Source: Aradus depressus (Eukaryota > Arthropoda > Insecta > Hemiptera > Aradidae). From it: 64,000 nucleotides of DNA. The notes beneath the pieces were generated by a model, which was not told the origin of the DNA, made no database searches, and saw only the letters and a program-made list of their open reading frames with translations. This document shows, one piece after another, positions 9,501 to 64,000 of this stretch. The translations under genes and the position numbers were made by a program. Position 1 is the first letter of the stretch, and each line of letters starts with the position of its first letter. The DNA is taken from the NCBI GenBank assembly GCA_963662175.1, contig OY759225.1, forward strand, positions 14,749,601 through 14,813,600, read 5' to 3'.

Positions 9501-11791
9501 TTTTGTATCGAGACTGTCTTCCCTCTTGTTGTTGGTCGGAGCAACTAAAGAAGTTCTGGTCAGAGGAGGTAGGTTACTCAAAGAGGCCAAGGAACTAGTA
9601 GCGCCAGGCGGCTGGGCGGATCTGAAATACAAATAGTTCGTCAATCAACTGTTTTTCTACTTTCCCCAACAATTCCATGTGGATTTTCATGTTTTTGGAC
9701 CTCTACATTACAAATAACTAACGAAATTTTATTGTGAATCCAGGACCCTCTAGCAACGAAACCAATTATTTTCAGTCAAATCGACCAAAAGGAAAGGGGG
9801 GGAATTAGGGAGAGGTTTAACATAACAATTATAATAACTGCCGTTGTAATGGGATGTATTGACACGAAACTTCATATGTAAATTCAAAAACCCATGAGAA
9901 TGGCTACCTAATATTTTTCCGCAAAATCAGTCGCAATGTAAGACGGAAGGGGAGAGTAGGGGAAATCGACTCAAATATCTTAATAACTGGCGATGTAATG
10001 CATCGACACAAAACTTAGTATGAGGATTCCGAAGCACTATGTGAGTAAACTATTGATTATTAATGATACTTAACATTTTTCGCAGAGATATTATGAAACA
10101 CTTAATAAAAAATATAGAGAAAAACGTATGTTTTTCAAAATATTGTCTATTTTTACAAAATATATGGGACTGCTTTCAGTATTGCTATCATCTTGTAGCA
10201 ATACGAAAGTACTCCCATATATTTTGTAGAATAGACAATATTTTAAAAAAACATACTTTTCTCTATTTTTTATTGATTACTAGCCGAATGATTTTGAAGG
10301 GAAAGAAAAAAGTTAGATTAATTCGTTCTGTACAACTGATCTAACATTAATTAAGACAAAAATCAAGGTTGAAATCAAATTTCCGACATTAACTAGTCCA
10401 TAGTGCATAATAAATAAATCAAACAAACTTCTTATCGAAATACTATTCGAAAAAAACTATATACATATACACTACTGTTCCAGGCATTGCACTATCGTCA
10501 GGTTTAGTTATTAACTAAGCCTAATGTTTGTTTACAAATATTTAAGATTTAGGTTATAACTATACCTGACGATAGTGCAATGTATATCAATTACACAAAA
10601 ATGTTTCTGGAATAGACAATATTTCAAAATTAAGTTATATTTATTATCCGCGTTTCTCAACATAGACATTGTGCTAATATAGATGATAAGATATTGTTGA
10701 TGTTGACCAACTCACCAACATTAGCAGTAACATTATTGTAAAGCCTCGTCATTGATGAACTTTGGCTGATTTTTTCTATCAAACAATAATAATAATAAAA
10801 AACTACATTTGAACGCATTATACTTACATTTTAGTAACATCAGGTCTAATATTTTCATCAGACTTATTTAGATCTATCAGATTCAATGAGTCCAGATGTT
10901 TGTCATTATGAGACGACACGGTATCTTCAAGAACATTACCATTTACTCCGTTGGAAAATGACGGAGGTTCTTCAGTCAATTTGTGGTCGTCGCTTTTTGA
11001 AGAAACACTTTTAGGAGAAGCAGCTTCTAGCCGTTTTTTCGTTGAGGATTTCAGTAGTTTTAAGATAAGAGCAAGAAGAGGTAACTTATTATCTTAAACA
11101 AGAAAATATATACATAAATTAATAAAAATTAGTGTTATTAACAATTATATTTTGGCATATGTAAGATTAATGAAAAAAAAAAAATTACCACTTAAATCAA
11201 GCATAAGATCCTTCGCAAGTTTTGATCTTCCATCATAAGAATAATTGATACCAGCATGAGTTTCAGGATCAAAAACCATTGCTGTAAATTCAAGATTGAA
11301 GAATTCTAGAAATTCTCTTATTAAAGAAATAGCCAAAAGTCCTTCATTGGTTGCCACAAACTCCTGGAGAGGTTTGTTTATAAATGGTGATTTATCCTTT
11401 GAAAAAAAAAAACAGACATTAATGTTAAAGATTTTGATAATTTTATATCACATTTTAACAATATGAAGAATATTAAAATGATTGTTCTGTATCACAGTAT
11501 GAAAATTTGATAACATGTTATCTTAAATAGTTTTTACTTAATTACAATTAGTGTACATAGATAAACTTTATACCTTGAAAACATCTTGTTCTTCTAAAGC
11601 CAAAAAAACACTAGCTCGAATTTCAGCCTACAAAATTTGATTTTATGATAAAAAAAATTGAATACAAGTTAATATTATAAAATAATAATAATTTAAATAA
11701 TGTCACTCACTTGAACTTTTTCCAAGACTCCTTTTGCTTGAAGTGTTTGAGTAACCAACTCTCGCAGTTCTTTATGCTCTTCAACTGGCAT
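4743..11791 (-). CDS. CEP43: CEP43 (FGFR1OP/FOP) homologue, 7 exons
   Basis: Whole-gene entry; exons are listed separately. Seven minus-strand exons sum to 960 nt (319 residues plus TAG) with phases matching at every GT-AG junction. Seen: the N-terminal block HKELRELVTQTLQAKGVLEK, AEIRASVFLALEEQDVF, a LisH-type helix pair (about residues 65-97, LLAISLIREFLEFFNLEFTA), a Ser/Lys-rich linker, SLASLSNLPPL, an acidic tail, and DYMEDI at the end, equivalent to DYLEDVA in the human protein. Known of the family: FOP is a dimeric centriolar satellite and distal-appendage-region protein needed for microtubule anchoring and cilium formation. It is about 80 residues shorter than human, mostly in the linkers. 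The last junction spans 4.2 kb, so an extra small exon cannot be excluded. Confidence 0.9.
4923..5053 (+). repeat. Repeat B fragment (5' module)
   Basis: GTCACTGGCTATGTACTTCC, then CGAACTAATTAAGG, CTCCAGAGTCAATCGATCAT and TAGTGGCTTCTGAAT match the first module only. Confidence 0.5.
5270..6230 (+). mobile_element. I-like LINE 3' part with RNase H and Cys/His tail, frameshifted
   Basis: Three overlapping frames together give an RNase H start (YTDGSKSEEHVGYAVV, then TAELCAVAEA at 5297-5569), an RNase H end (WIPSHVGIEGNHAADRMARE at 5620-5886), and a tail with C-GGCGAWPLTVSHILEEC (5781-6143). The last is the Cx2C...HxxxxC knuckle found after RNase H in I/R1/Jockey-type LINEs. Frame shifts near 5575 and 5800 and a 5' truncation make it dead. 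It ends in ATTCTATTCTAT and AT repeats. It lies in the last intron of CEP43 on the opposite strand. Confidence 0.85.
6204..6274 (+). repeat. AT-dinucleotide and poly-A tract
   Basis: Alternating AT flanking a run of A, directly after the LINE 3' end, consistent with an expanded tail microsatellite. A second tract of the same kind lies at about 6470-6518. Confidence 0.85.
6520..7060 (+). mobile_element. Possible retroelement 3' UTR
   Basis: An AT-rich stretch with internal diverged repeats of AGTAATGT...TTTATGTT type, ending in CCTGATGAAGATATAAAATA and CATCGAAACGTTGGC. Such 'GATGAAG...CGAAACGT' trailers are typical of Penelope-like and some LINE 3' ends. No coding part was recognised. Confidence 0.3.
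7100..7245 (+). repeat. Repeat B fragment
   Basis: CCGATAGATTCATTAAATTAGCAG-like module, the pyrimidine-rich CCTCCCCCACAATCCCC stretch, and GACTGAAAATCAATAGGTGT. Middle modules only. Confidence 0.45.
7414..7735 (+). mobile_element. Near full-length tRNA-headed SINE
   Basis: Best reference copy. Head GAGGGCGCCAGTAGCTCAGT (A-box like) with a degraded B box (GGGTTCTTAACCC); then TTTATCTAGGAGGTAAAAT; core CGTCCTTCGGATGGGACGTT, CCTGTACGATGTCAGGTACT, TTAAAGACCCCTGCCCTAGG; and 3' module GTCGGGCTCATGTCCACCAG, GTAGTAGGCGATATGACCTC and GCCCGGGCATGAGTCATAA. Confidence 0.9.
8180..8760 (+). mobile_element. LINE tail (Jockey-like), degenerate
   Basis: Contains AGATGATTTTCGAATAAC, CATTGCTCTTCTC and a degraded RT C-terminus homologous to the cleaner copy at 38280-38705, followed by TTATATTCAAAAACATTATT and the trailer CCTGAGGAAAGGACATGAGA with ACGTCCTGAAATGTCG. 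Frames are broken by stops. Confidence 0.55.
9012..9139 (-). CDS. CEP43: CEP43 exon 6
   Basis: Residues 254-296. Acidic, Ser-rich (SEDDLPLSSPSDKLKKRN; SEVSEEIDEEISDSASEP), the counterpart of human GEEIEEDLS. Acceptor ATTTTAG, perfect donor CTT|GTAAGT, ending in phase 0. Without splicing, translation would run only 12 codons further. Confidence 0.85.
9279..9415 (-). mobile_element. SINE fragment (core)
   Basis: Reverse of the SINE core: TCTTTAACGAGTCGCAGAGG, CATCGCTTAATGTCCCATCC and CCTAAGGGCTTTT. It lies in CEP43 intron 5, which is transcribed in the same direction as this fragment. Confidence 0.75.
9470..9621 (-). CDS. CEP43: CEP43 exon 5
   Basis: Residues 203-253 plus one base. SSLASLSNLPPL resembles the human GSLASLSDAPPL segment, followed by a basic stretch and an acidic start to the tail. 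Acceptor ATTTCAG, donor TATAG|GTATTT. Confidence 0.88.
9690..10060 (-). repeat. Repeat B copy
   Basis: Reversed modules: AATCCAGGACCCTCTAGCAA, GGAAAGGGGGGGAATTAGGG, TAACTGCCGTTGTAATGGGA, CAAAACTTAGTATGAGGATT. In CEP43 intron 4. Confidence 0.6.
10102..10278. mobile_element. Foldback MITE
   Basis: Two arms of roughly 80 bp in opposite orientation. The left arm includes AAAATATTGTCTATTTTTAC, then ATATATGGGACTGCTTTC; the right arm includes the complement of AGTACTTTCGTATTGCTA. Only a few bases separate the arms near 10190. Related to the foldback at 16685-16848 (shared TATTGTCTA and GTACTTTCG). Confidence 0.8.
10410..10690. mobile_element. Repeat element with internal inverted repeat
   Basis: Arms at 10486-10511 (ATTGCACTATCGTCAGG...) and 10556-10581 are reverse complements over 26 bases with one mismatch. 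The left flank AATAAATAAATCAAACAAAC and the right flank CGCGTTTCTCAACATAG recur together, in the opposite order, at about 36793-36870, so this is a dispersed element. Confidence 0.65.
10828..11092 (-). CDS. CEP43: CEP43 exon 4
   Basis: Residues 115-202 plus two bases. LPLLALILKLLKSS matches the end of the FOP N-terminal domain; the rest is a hydrophilic Ser/Asp/Asn-rich linker. Acceptor GTTTAAG, donor AAAAT|GTAAGT. Confidence 0.87.
11189..11396 (-). CDS. CEP43: CEP43 exon 3 (LisH domain)
   Basis: Residues 46-114 plus one base. Contains EGLLAISLIREFLEFFNLEF and MVFDPET, the LisH-like dimerisation motif of FOP (human LVASLVAEFLQFFNLDFTLAVFQPET). Acceptor TTTCAAAG, donor AGTG|GTAATT. Confidence 0.93.
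11574..11627 (-). CDS. CEP43: CEP43 exon 2
   Basis: Eighteen codons, residues 28-45 (AEIRASVFLALEEQDVFK), aligning with human AELRAAVFLALEEQEK. Acceptor TTTGTAG, donor TTCAAG|GTATAA, phase 0 on both sides. Confidence 0.92.
11711..11791 (-). CDS. CEP43: CEP43 exon 1
   Basis: Residues 1-27 (MPVEEHKELRELVTQTLQAK then GVLEKVQ). Matches the N-terminal dimerisation segment of FOP. Donor GTTCAA|GTGAGT on the minus strand, phase 0. The start lies 677 bp from the divergent ZSWIM8 ATG. Confidence 0.9.
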
Positions 11792-12468
11792 TTTGTTTAC
11801 TCCTTCCCGTTTTTTTTAAAACAATGAAAGTGAAGGTTTCAAAAATTTCTGTTTTGAAGTAAACCGTGAAAATCAGAAGAATAAAAGTATGTATTTAATA
11901 TTTATCATTAAGATTTAATGTATTACTTGTAAATTGAAAATATAATACATTTTTTCTTTTTAAATTGTATTGTTAATGAATGGTTTAGCGGTTAAAGTTA
12001 AATTGTATTGACTTTAGAGAGGGGGGTAGAAGGGACATGCCTGTTAACTTCCAGTGCCTGCTGGCTGGGCCTTAGTGTTGTCGCCATATTTGTTGTTGTG
12101 TGTGTGTTTTGTCTGTTGCTGTTGGGACAAAGCTTGATTTTATATCAAGAAAACCGTAATTTTTCATGATGTGTATCCATTTTTGTTTCCAAACAATGCA
12201 GTGTACATTTATTTCACTAAACTAATATTGTTTTAGTTGTGTGGTTCACTTACGAATTATCCAGGAGCAGTTGAACTCTTGTCTTATGTTGACTAGGGGG
12301 AGAGAAAGGTCATAGTCCCTTTAACTGAGATCCAAATCTCCCCCGCACGTCTATTTCTTTAATTTTTTTTTTATTTTAATTTTTATTATTTTAATTTTAT
12401 TATTTTTTTTCCCCTCCCGTATTATACATTAATTTCATAAAGAAAATTAAGACTATTTATAGTCCTAC
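11792..12468. promoter_or_regulatory. Divergent CEP43/ZSWIM8 promoter region
   Basis: This 677-bp gap separates two start codons pointing away from each other, so one bidirectional promoter is the simplest reading. No TATA box is placed with confidence. A CGCCATATT at 12082-12090 fits the YY1/Pho consensus CGCCATNTT, often found near TSSs of head-to-head housekeeping genes. There is a GT-rich tract just after it and AT-rich 5' UTR sequence up to the ATG. Inference from arrangement and one motif only. Confidence 0.5.
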
Positions 12469-59297
<46,829 letters not shown>

Positions 59298-59800
59298 CAC
59301 CGACTCACCAGTACAGGAAGCATTGCCTGGGAATGGGAGGGAGACTGGGAGTGAAAACAACAACAACAACAACATACCTACACAGACACACTCGCACCCA
59401 GACCTAGCGGCGGAGGCGAAACATCACCACACAACGACAATTGGCAACAGTCAAAAAAGCGCACATAATCTAACATCATTGTGTTTGTGTGTGAGTGTGT
59501 GACACAGTGTCTCCTTTCTCTCAATAATGGTATTTGTTCTATTTTATATTGACACGATTAGTATAAAAAAAATTTAAATTGTACAGTTTACGATAGTTGA
59601 ACAAGCAAAAAAAAAAAAAAAAAAAACAAGATACAATTCCAAGTTTGAGCACTAAATTATTATCATTATTATTTCGTTTTGCACATAATATAGAGGGATT
59701 CAGGATTTTTGGTCAAATGTTCATGAACATATTTTTTGGATGTCAGTATAAGAAAGTCCGGAAAAACAGCATTCAATAAATTTTTTATTTGAAGTATCAG
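59298..59800 (+). other. Probable ZSWIM8 3' UTR
   Basis: No conserved reading frame. It holds a CAA-type microsatellite (about 59356-59372), a poly-A run (about 59607-59626), and one AATAAA hexamer at 59775-59780 that is the first good polyadenylation signal after the stop. UTR length is inferred; a longer UTR is possible. Confidence 0.5.
59775..59780 (+). terminator. Candidate polyadenylation signal for ZSWIM8
   Basis: AATAAA followed by a T-rich stretch, 478 bases past the stop codon. It is the first canonical hexamer I find downstream. Function is inferred only. Confidence 0.4.
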
Positions 59801-60535
59801 AAAAATACATACTTATGCCTAGGAAAGAAAATACGATCCAGTGTTCTTTTCTGTCTGTCTGGAGCCTGGTTCCTGATTTAACTGAAGTTTCGAGAGAGGA
59901 TTTGACTCAGGTTGTTTTGGCTTTTCTTCTACAGTCCATATTCTCTCTCCATGCTTCAGTCATGTCCGTTAAGAAACATGAGTATGTAGAAAAACCTCAG
60001 AGAAACATAGAAATCTCTGTTGACATTCTAAAAATTATAGAGTATTATTAATTGCGAGAAAAAAAAAAAAAAAGTATTCTAATGAATTTTTGAATATTAC
60101 TTTTTTCTATATAAATCGGAGATGGAGGATATTTGGTCGAGAAACGAGCTCGAGGAATATTGAACGTTAAGACTGCTACATATATTTCAAAACATTCTTA
60201 TCTGAATAGAAGAAAAAAATGTTTTTGGGTTTCTATTTTATATAGTTATAATCTCTGTATATCCACGCAGTTATATAATATATAACTTCTCCCATTTGTC
60301 GGGTCGGCAAACTAAAGCACATAAGTCAAAAATATCAATTTTGTTATGTCTTTTTCACATACGTTACCTTATGTACTTTAGTACATTTTTAGAGTGTAAA
60401 CATTATCGAGGTTGAAAAAGAACATTTCCGGTTTAGGTGGCATTGGAAAAAAAAAAATAAATAAATAAAAATCAATTTTTTGACTTATGTGCTTAGGTCC
60501 GCCGAGCCTATATTAATTTTTTGCCTTTTTACAAA
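59801..60535. other. Intergenic, no gene seen
   Basis: A 78-codon open frame at 59815-60051 has no recognisable homology and lies in likely 3' UTR or spacer. The rest is AT-rich. Confidence 0.5.
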
Positions 60536-60542
60536 ATAGCAA

Positions 60543-60955
60543 TTACGAGGGGTGATCAAAAAGTTCCAGAATAGATTTTTTTAAAATTTATTTAAAAAAT
60601 GTGCAATTATTGGATATTGTCCCCTTCGAAGTACTCCCCTTGGGAAGCTATATACATACTATACATTTTTCCCACCGCCGTTTCCACAGCTGGAAGGACC
60701 CTGAGAACTCATCTTCTGGAATGCTGTTCAGCTCCTCCAGCGATTTTTCGTTAATTTCTTCAGTTGAGTGAAATCTCTGCCCTTTTAAGGGTCTCTTGAG
60801 TTTCGGATACAGGAAAAATTTCGCAGGGGCCACGTCTGGTGAGTACGGGGGCTGGGGAATGACGGCCATGCCGTTTTTTGTACAATAATCGCCAATGAGC
60901 AACGCAGAATGAACAGGCGCGTTGTCATGGTGCATCACCTACTCCCCACTTCGTC
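60543..60955 (-). mobile_element. Mariner transposase C-terminal relic
   Basis: The minus-strand frame 60938-60648 contains HHDNAPVHSA (second catalytic Asp) and PPYSPDVAPAKFFLYPKLKR (third Asp, spacing about 34 residues, DD34D type), then LKGQRFHSTEEI. The end repeat ACGAGGGGTGATCAAAAAGT is at about 60545. The N-terminal half is missing. Confidence 0.92.
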
Positions 60956-60973
60956 ACAGCTCAGGTTTCTTCT

Positions 60974-61184
60974 TCCTTCGGATGGGACGTTAAGCGATGG
61001 GCCCGAACCTGTACGATGTGAGGTACTCGTTAAAGACCCCCTACCCTAGGTGAATAAAAATTTAGCGTAGGCAAAATTTAGGACTCCCGTAGCAGAGTCC
61101 GGCTCATGTCCACCAGAGTAACGAAAGAGCGCTCCGGTAGTAGGCGATATGACCTCGTACTTGAAGCCCGGGCATGAGTCATAA
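60974..61184 (+). mobile_element. SINE 3' two-thirds joined to the mariner relic
   Basis: Starts inside the core at CCTTCGGATGGGACGTTAAG and continues through GTAGTAGGCGATATGACCTC to GGGCATGAGTCATAA. Head absent. Confidence 0.9.
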
Positions 61185-62837
61185 GTCAGGGAGAGTCCAT
61201 GAAACAAAAATAGCCCCACCGAAATGCAGGACTGATTTGTGCATCTTGTGTCTTAGCCCTCTCAAATTTGTATAACAGAGTATTTCCTAAGTTATCATCC
61301 AAAATGTTTGAAAAAATATGTTTAAAAAAAAAAAATTTCTTATTTTTGATAATACAAATCGCCCCCGGAGTTACGGACACTTCGACTCTACAAACCGAAA
61401 GGTTATGGGAGAAAAAATATAATTGTATTGAGACCTAATTGCAGTTTATTTTATCAACATATATTTTAAAAGATCTAATTTTATATCAATATAAATATTT
61501 TCCAATACCTTAAAATCACTGTTATTATTGAAGGAAGCTTTTTTTGGGTTTATATTTTTTAGGAAATTTTTCTCATCACATTTACTGAGATTTGGTACAA
61601 ACATCCTGGGTCATCCTTGTATATTTTCTTTTTTTCTTTTTGAAACTAGTTGAATAAATTAAGTAATTAATTGAAAAAAAAAAATATTATAGAATATTTT
61701 TTGTTATATTTATTTTATGTCCGTAAGTATTTATTTTATAGAACTCAAGAAAGTAATAAAAATGTTCAATGTAATACGTTTCTCATCACAGAGCATTTAA
61801 ATTGTTTATTAAATTTCAATAAATCAAATTAATTATTATTAATATATTCTTTTACTTAAGTACTTAAGTACTTAATTTGGTAGCATAGGGGTTAGTGTAA
61901 GTACACATAAGTTTTTTATAAGTATTTTAAATTTATTTAATATTAGTTTAATTCAATTACTCAGGTTCTACACTATTAATTATTAATTATGTATAATTGT
62001 TTATTATAAGTTTTTTGGGCATCCGTGTAGCTTACTTTACATTTTATGAGCAACAAAACATTTTTTTTTTTTCAAATATATATTTTAATTATTATTTTTT
62101 TTTTTTTGTAAAAAAATGAAATGCTGTTTGTTGTGCTTTATTACTCTTCTTGCTCAAATTATATTTTGATTCAATTGCTCAAATCGTAGATGGAAATATA
62201 AAACAAAAATAAATTTGTAAAATCGAACAGGTGAAATTAAAAAAAAAAAATTAAAATGTATGCCGCGATGAGTGTTCTTTAAGGAATCATTTAATTTCTT
62301 AAATGTATTATTTTAAATAAATCTATGTATCATTTATAATTTTTTTTAAATATTTTTTTTATTTCAAGAATAAACTCATGACTATTTCAAGAAATTGTAA
62401 ATTTACTGAATACATTTGAAAAGTGCTCATTCGTACATTGACACACTGTTTTATAAACATAAAAATTTATAGCTTAAGAAAAATTCTATATTATAAAATA
62501 TATATCTTGATGTATCAAACTTTTCCTTACCTATAATTTGAAACAATTTAAAAAAAATTGATAAAGAGAATTAAATATTCAGATTCTATTTTCCTAAAAA
62601 TTCTATAAATAGTAATATATATAAGAAAAAATAATAATTAATAAAATTTGAAGAAAATAAAAAAATATTAAATTTTCTCATTTTTAACAGGTGAATTATA
62701 TTATTACTATTACTGTGCCCATTTCATTTAATTTGAATTGAGAGGTATAAGATCTGATGTAAATATACAATTTTAGTAATATTCAGTATATAAGAATATA
62801 TTTATATGTAGGGATGTACACACATATCTATGTATAA

Positions 62838-62869
<32 letters not shown>

Positions 62870-62934
62870 TGTTCAGAATATAATCAGTATGTCAGTAAAA
62901 GAAATATAAATTAAAAAAAAATAATGATATATTA
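61185..62934. other. AT-rich intergenic DNA
   Basis: Homopolymer runs and AT microsatellites (for example 62839-62858). A 64-codon minus-strand frame at 61186-61380 has no homology. Nothing else supported. Confidence 0.6.
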
Positions 62935-63184
62935 AGAGCCGGTAGCTCAAGTTCGCTGGTTCGAAACACAAGGTCCTGAGAGGAAAAATAAAGTTAAGCA
63001 CGCCGTCCTTTGGATAGGGAGTTGAGCGATAGTCTAGTACTAGTTAAAGACTCCTACCCTAAGTGAATAAACATTTAGGACTCCTATTGTTGAGTCGGGC
63101 TCATGTCGACCAGAGTGACGAAAGAGTTCTCTGGTAGTAGGCGATATGACCTTGTAGTTGGCATGAGTCATAATAATTAACTAT
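62935..63184 (+). mobile_element. SINE, diverged
   Basis: GCCGGTAGCTCAAG, CTGGTTCGAAACACAAGG, CACGCCGTCCTTTGGATAGG, GTAGTAGGCGATATGACCTT, CATGAGTCATAATAATTAAC. Core shortened. Confidence 0.88.
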
Positions 63185-64000
63185 TATTAGAAATTTATAA
63201 CAATCATTAAGAAAAACAAATATTTATTATTTGAAGATAATAAAAGTCCCTTATTTATCATTAGATATTTCTTAACTGTAAAAGTTATCACTCTTTCAAC
63301 AAAAAAAAATTATTTTTTACTTACACTGATTAGAATCTGAACAACCACATGCCGGATGATTGATTACAAGGTATCGAAACTATAACTGAAAAATCGTTAT
63401 TTTTTTAAGTGTCTAGCGTCAAAAAATCTTTTATTGAATGGGATGATGTACACCACGGGACCTGAGCATCCAATGTTTATTCATAAAAAATCTTAAGTAT
63501 AATCTATCTCTATAAAATGGTGTACAGAAGTGTTCTAAAAACATTACTACAATGTAGAATTATTACATTTTTTTTTATATCTGAAAAATTATAATAAATT
63601 GTATTTTTCTGCGCTGGTGGTCATTATATTATTCAGAAATATTTAAAATTATGATACAAAAGATTTTTTGATACTAAACATTTGATCTTTTCAACGGTTT
63701 CCAGTTACAAGTTCGTAACACTTTTCATAAATCATCTGACCTATATTATGTCTCTTAGGTGAAAAATTCATATGTAAGTTAAATATATATATGCCAGTTA
63801 GCTTATTAATAAATGATATAGGATGGTAGTATTATATATATTAAATATGTGTTTTAGACATTTAAATTCAGATCGACTGAAAGGTGCACTAATTATTTTT
63901 ATTTATATGATTTTATTATTCATACAAATGATGTGTTCGATTCATATAATAACTGTAGGTAGCCATTTCGTTTCGAAAATAGGAACCGGGTGGCATTCGT
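63185..64000. other. AT-rich, no gene seen
   Basis: No coding or RNA signal that I can support to the window end. Confidence 0.6.

Noticed and set aside
59815..60051. 78-codon open frame after ZSWIM8
   Set aside because: No homology or codon signal, next to low-complexity sequence; likely UTR or spacer.

Overview
This is a eukaryotic, AT-rich, intron-rich and transposon-dense window, most likely from an arthropod and probably an insect. R1-, Jockey- and I-like LINE relics, hAT, mariner, pogo and Harbinger remnants, and over twenty copies of a tRNA-headed SINE support this. I cannot name the species. Coding exons are clearly less AT-rich than the sequence around them and have canonical GT-AG borders.

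Two conserved genes account for all convincing host coding sequence, and they are divergently transcribed. On the minus strand (11791 down to 4743) lies a seven-exon homologue of CEP43 (FGFR1OP/FOP), a LisH-domain centriole and cilium-base protein; the assembled model is 319 residues. On the plus strand (12469 to 59297) lies a complete 26-exon homologue of ZSWIM8 (Drosophila Dora, C. elegans EBAX-1). This is the SWIM-zinc-finger receptor of a cullin-RING ubiquitin ligase that drives target-directed microRNA degradation. The 26 exons sum to 5202 nt, 1733 residues plus stop, with phase kept at every junction. The two start codons are 677 bp apart, so the genes probably share a bidirectional promoter.

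Everything else is repeats. 1-4742, downstream of CEP43, holds LINE 3' ends, SINEs and a dispersed modular repeat (called repeat B here). CEP43 introns 4 and 6 contain foldback elements, LINE fragments and SINEs. The ZSWIM8 introns hold foldback MITEs (16685-16848, 17586-17790), a hAT relic next to exon 2, a Harbinger deletion derivative (23024-23735), a pogo-type MITE (25769-26575), an R1-like LINE inserted into a SINE (35045-35907), an 81-bp minisatellite of about 26 units (48753-50842) grown from the 3' coding end of a retroelement, and a hAT with intact ends (52040-53006). Beyond 59297 there is a 3' UTR, a mariner relic joined to a SINE, and AT-rich DNA with no gene that I can see.

The most notable items are the minisatellite born from retroelement coding sequence, the nested and boundary-resolved transposons, a possible in-frame cassette exon of ZSWIM8 (20130-20240), and long near-perfect hairpins inside introns of a gene that itself controls microRNA turnover. 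No rRNA, CRISPR or convincing functional tRNA gene was found.
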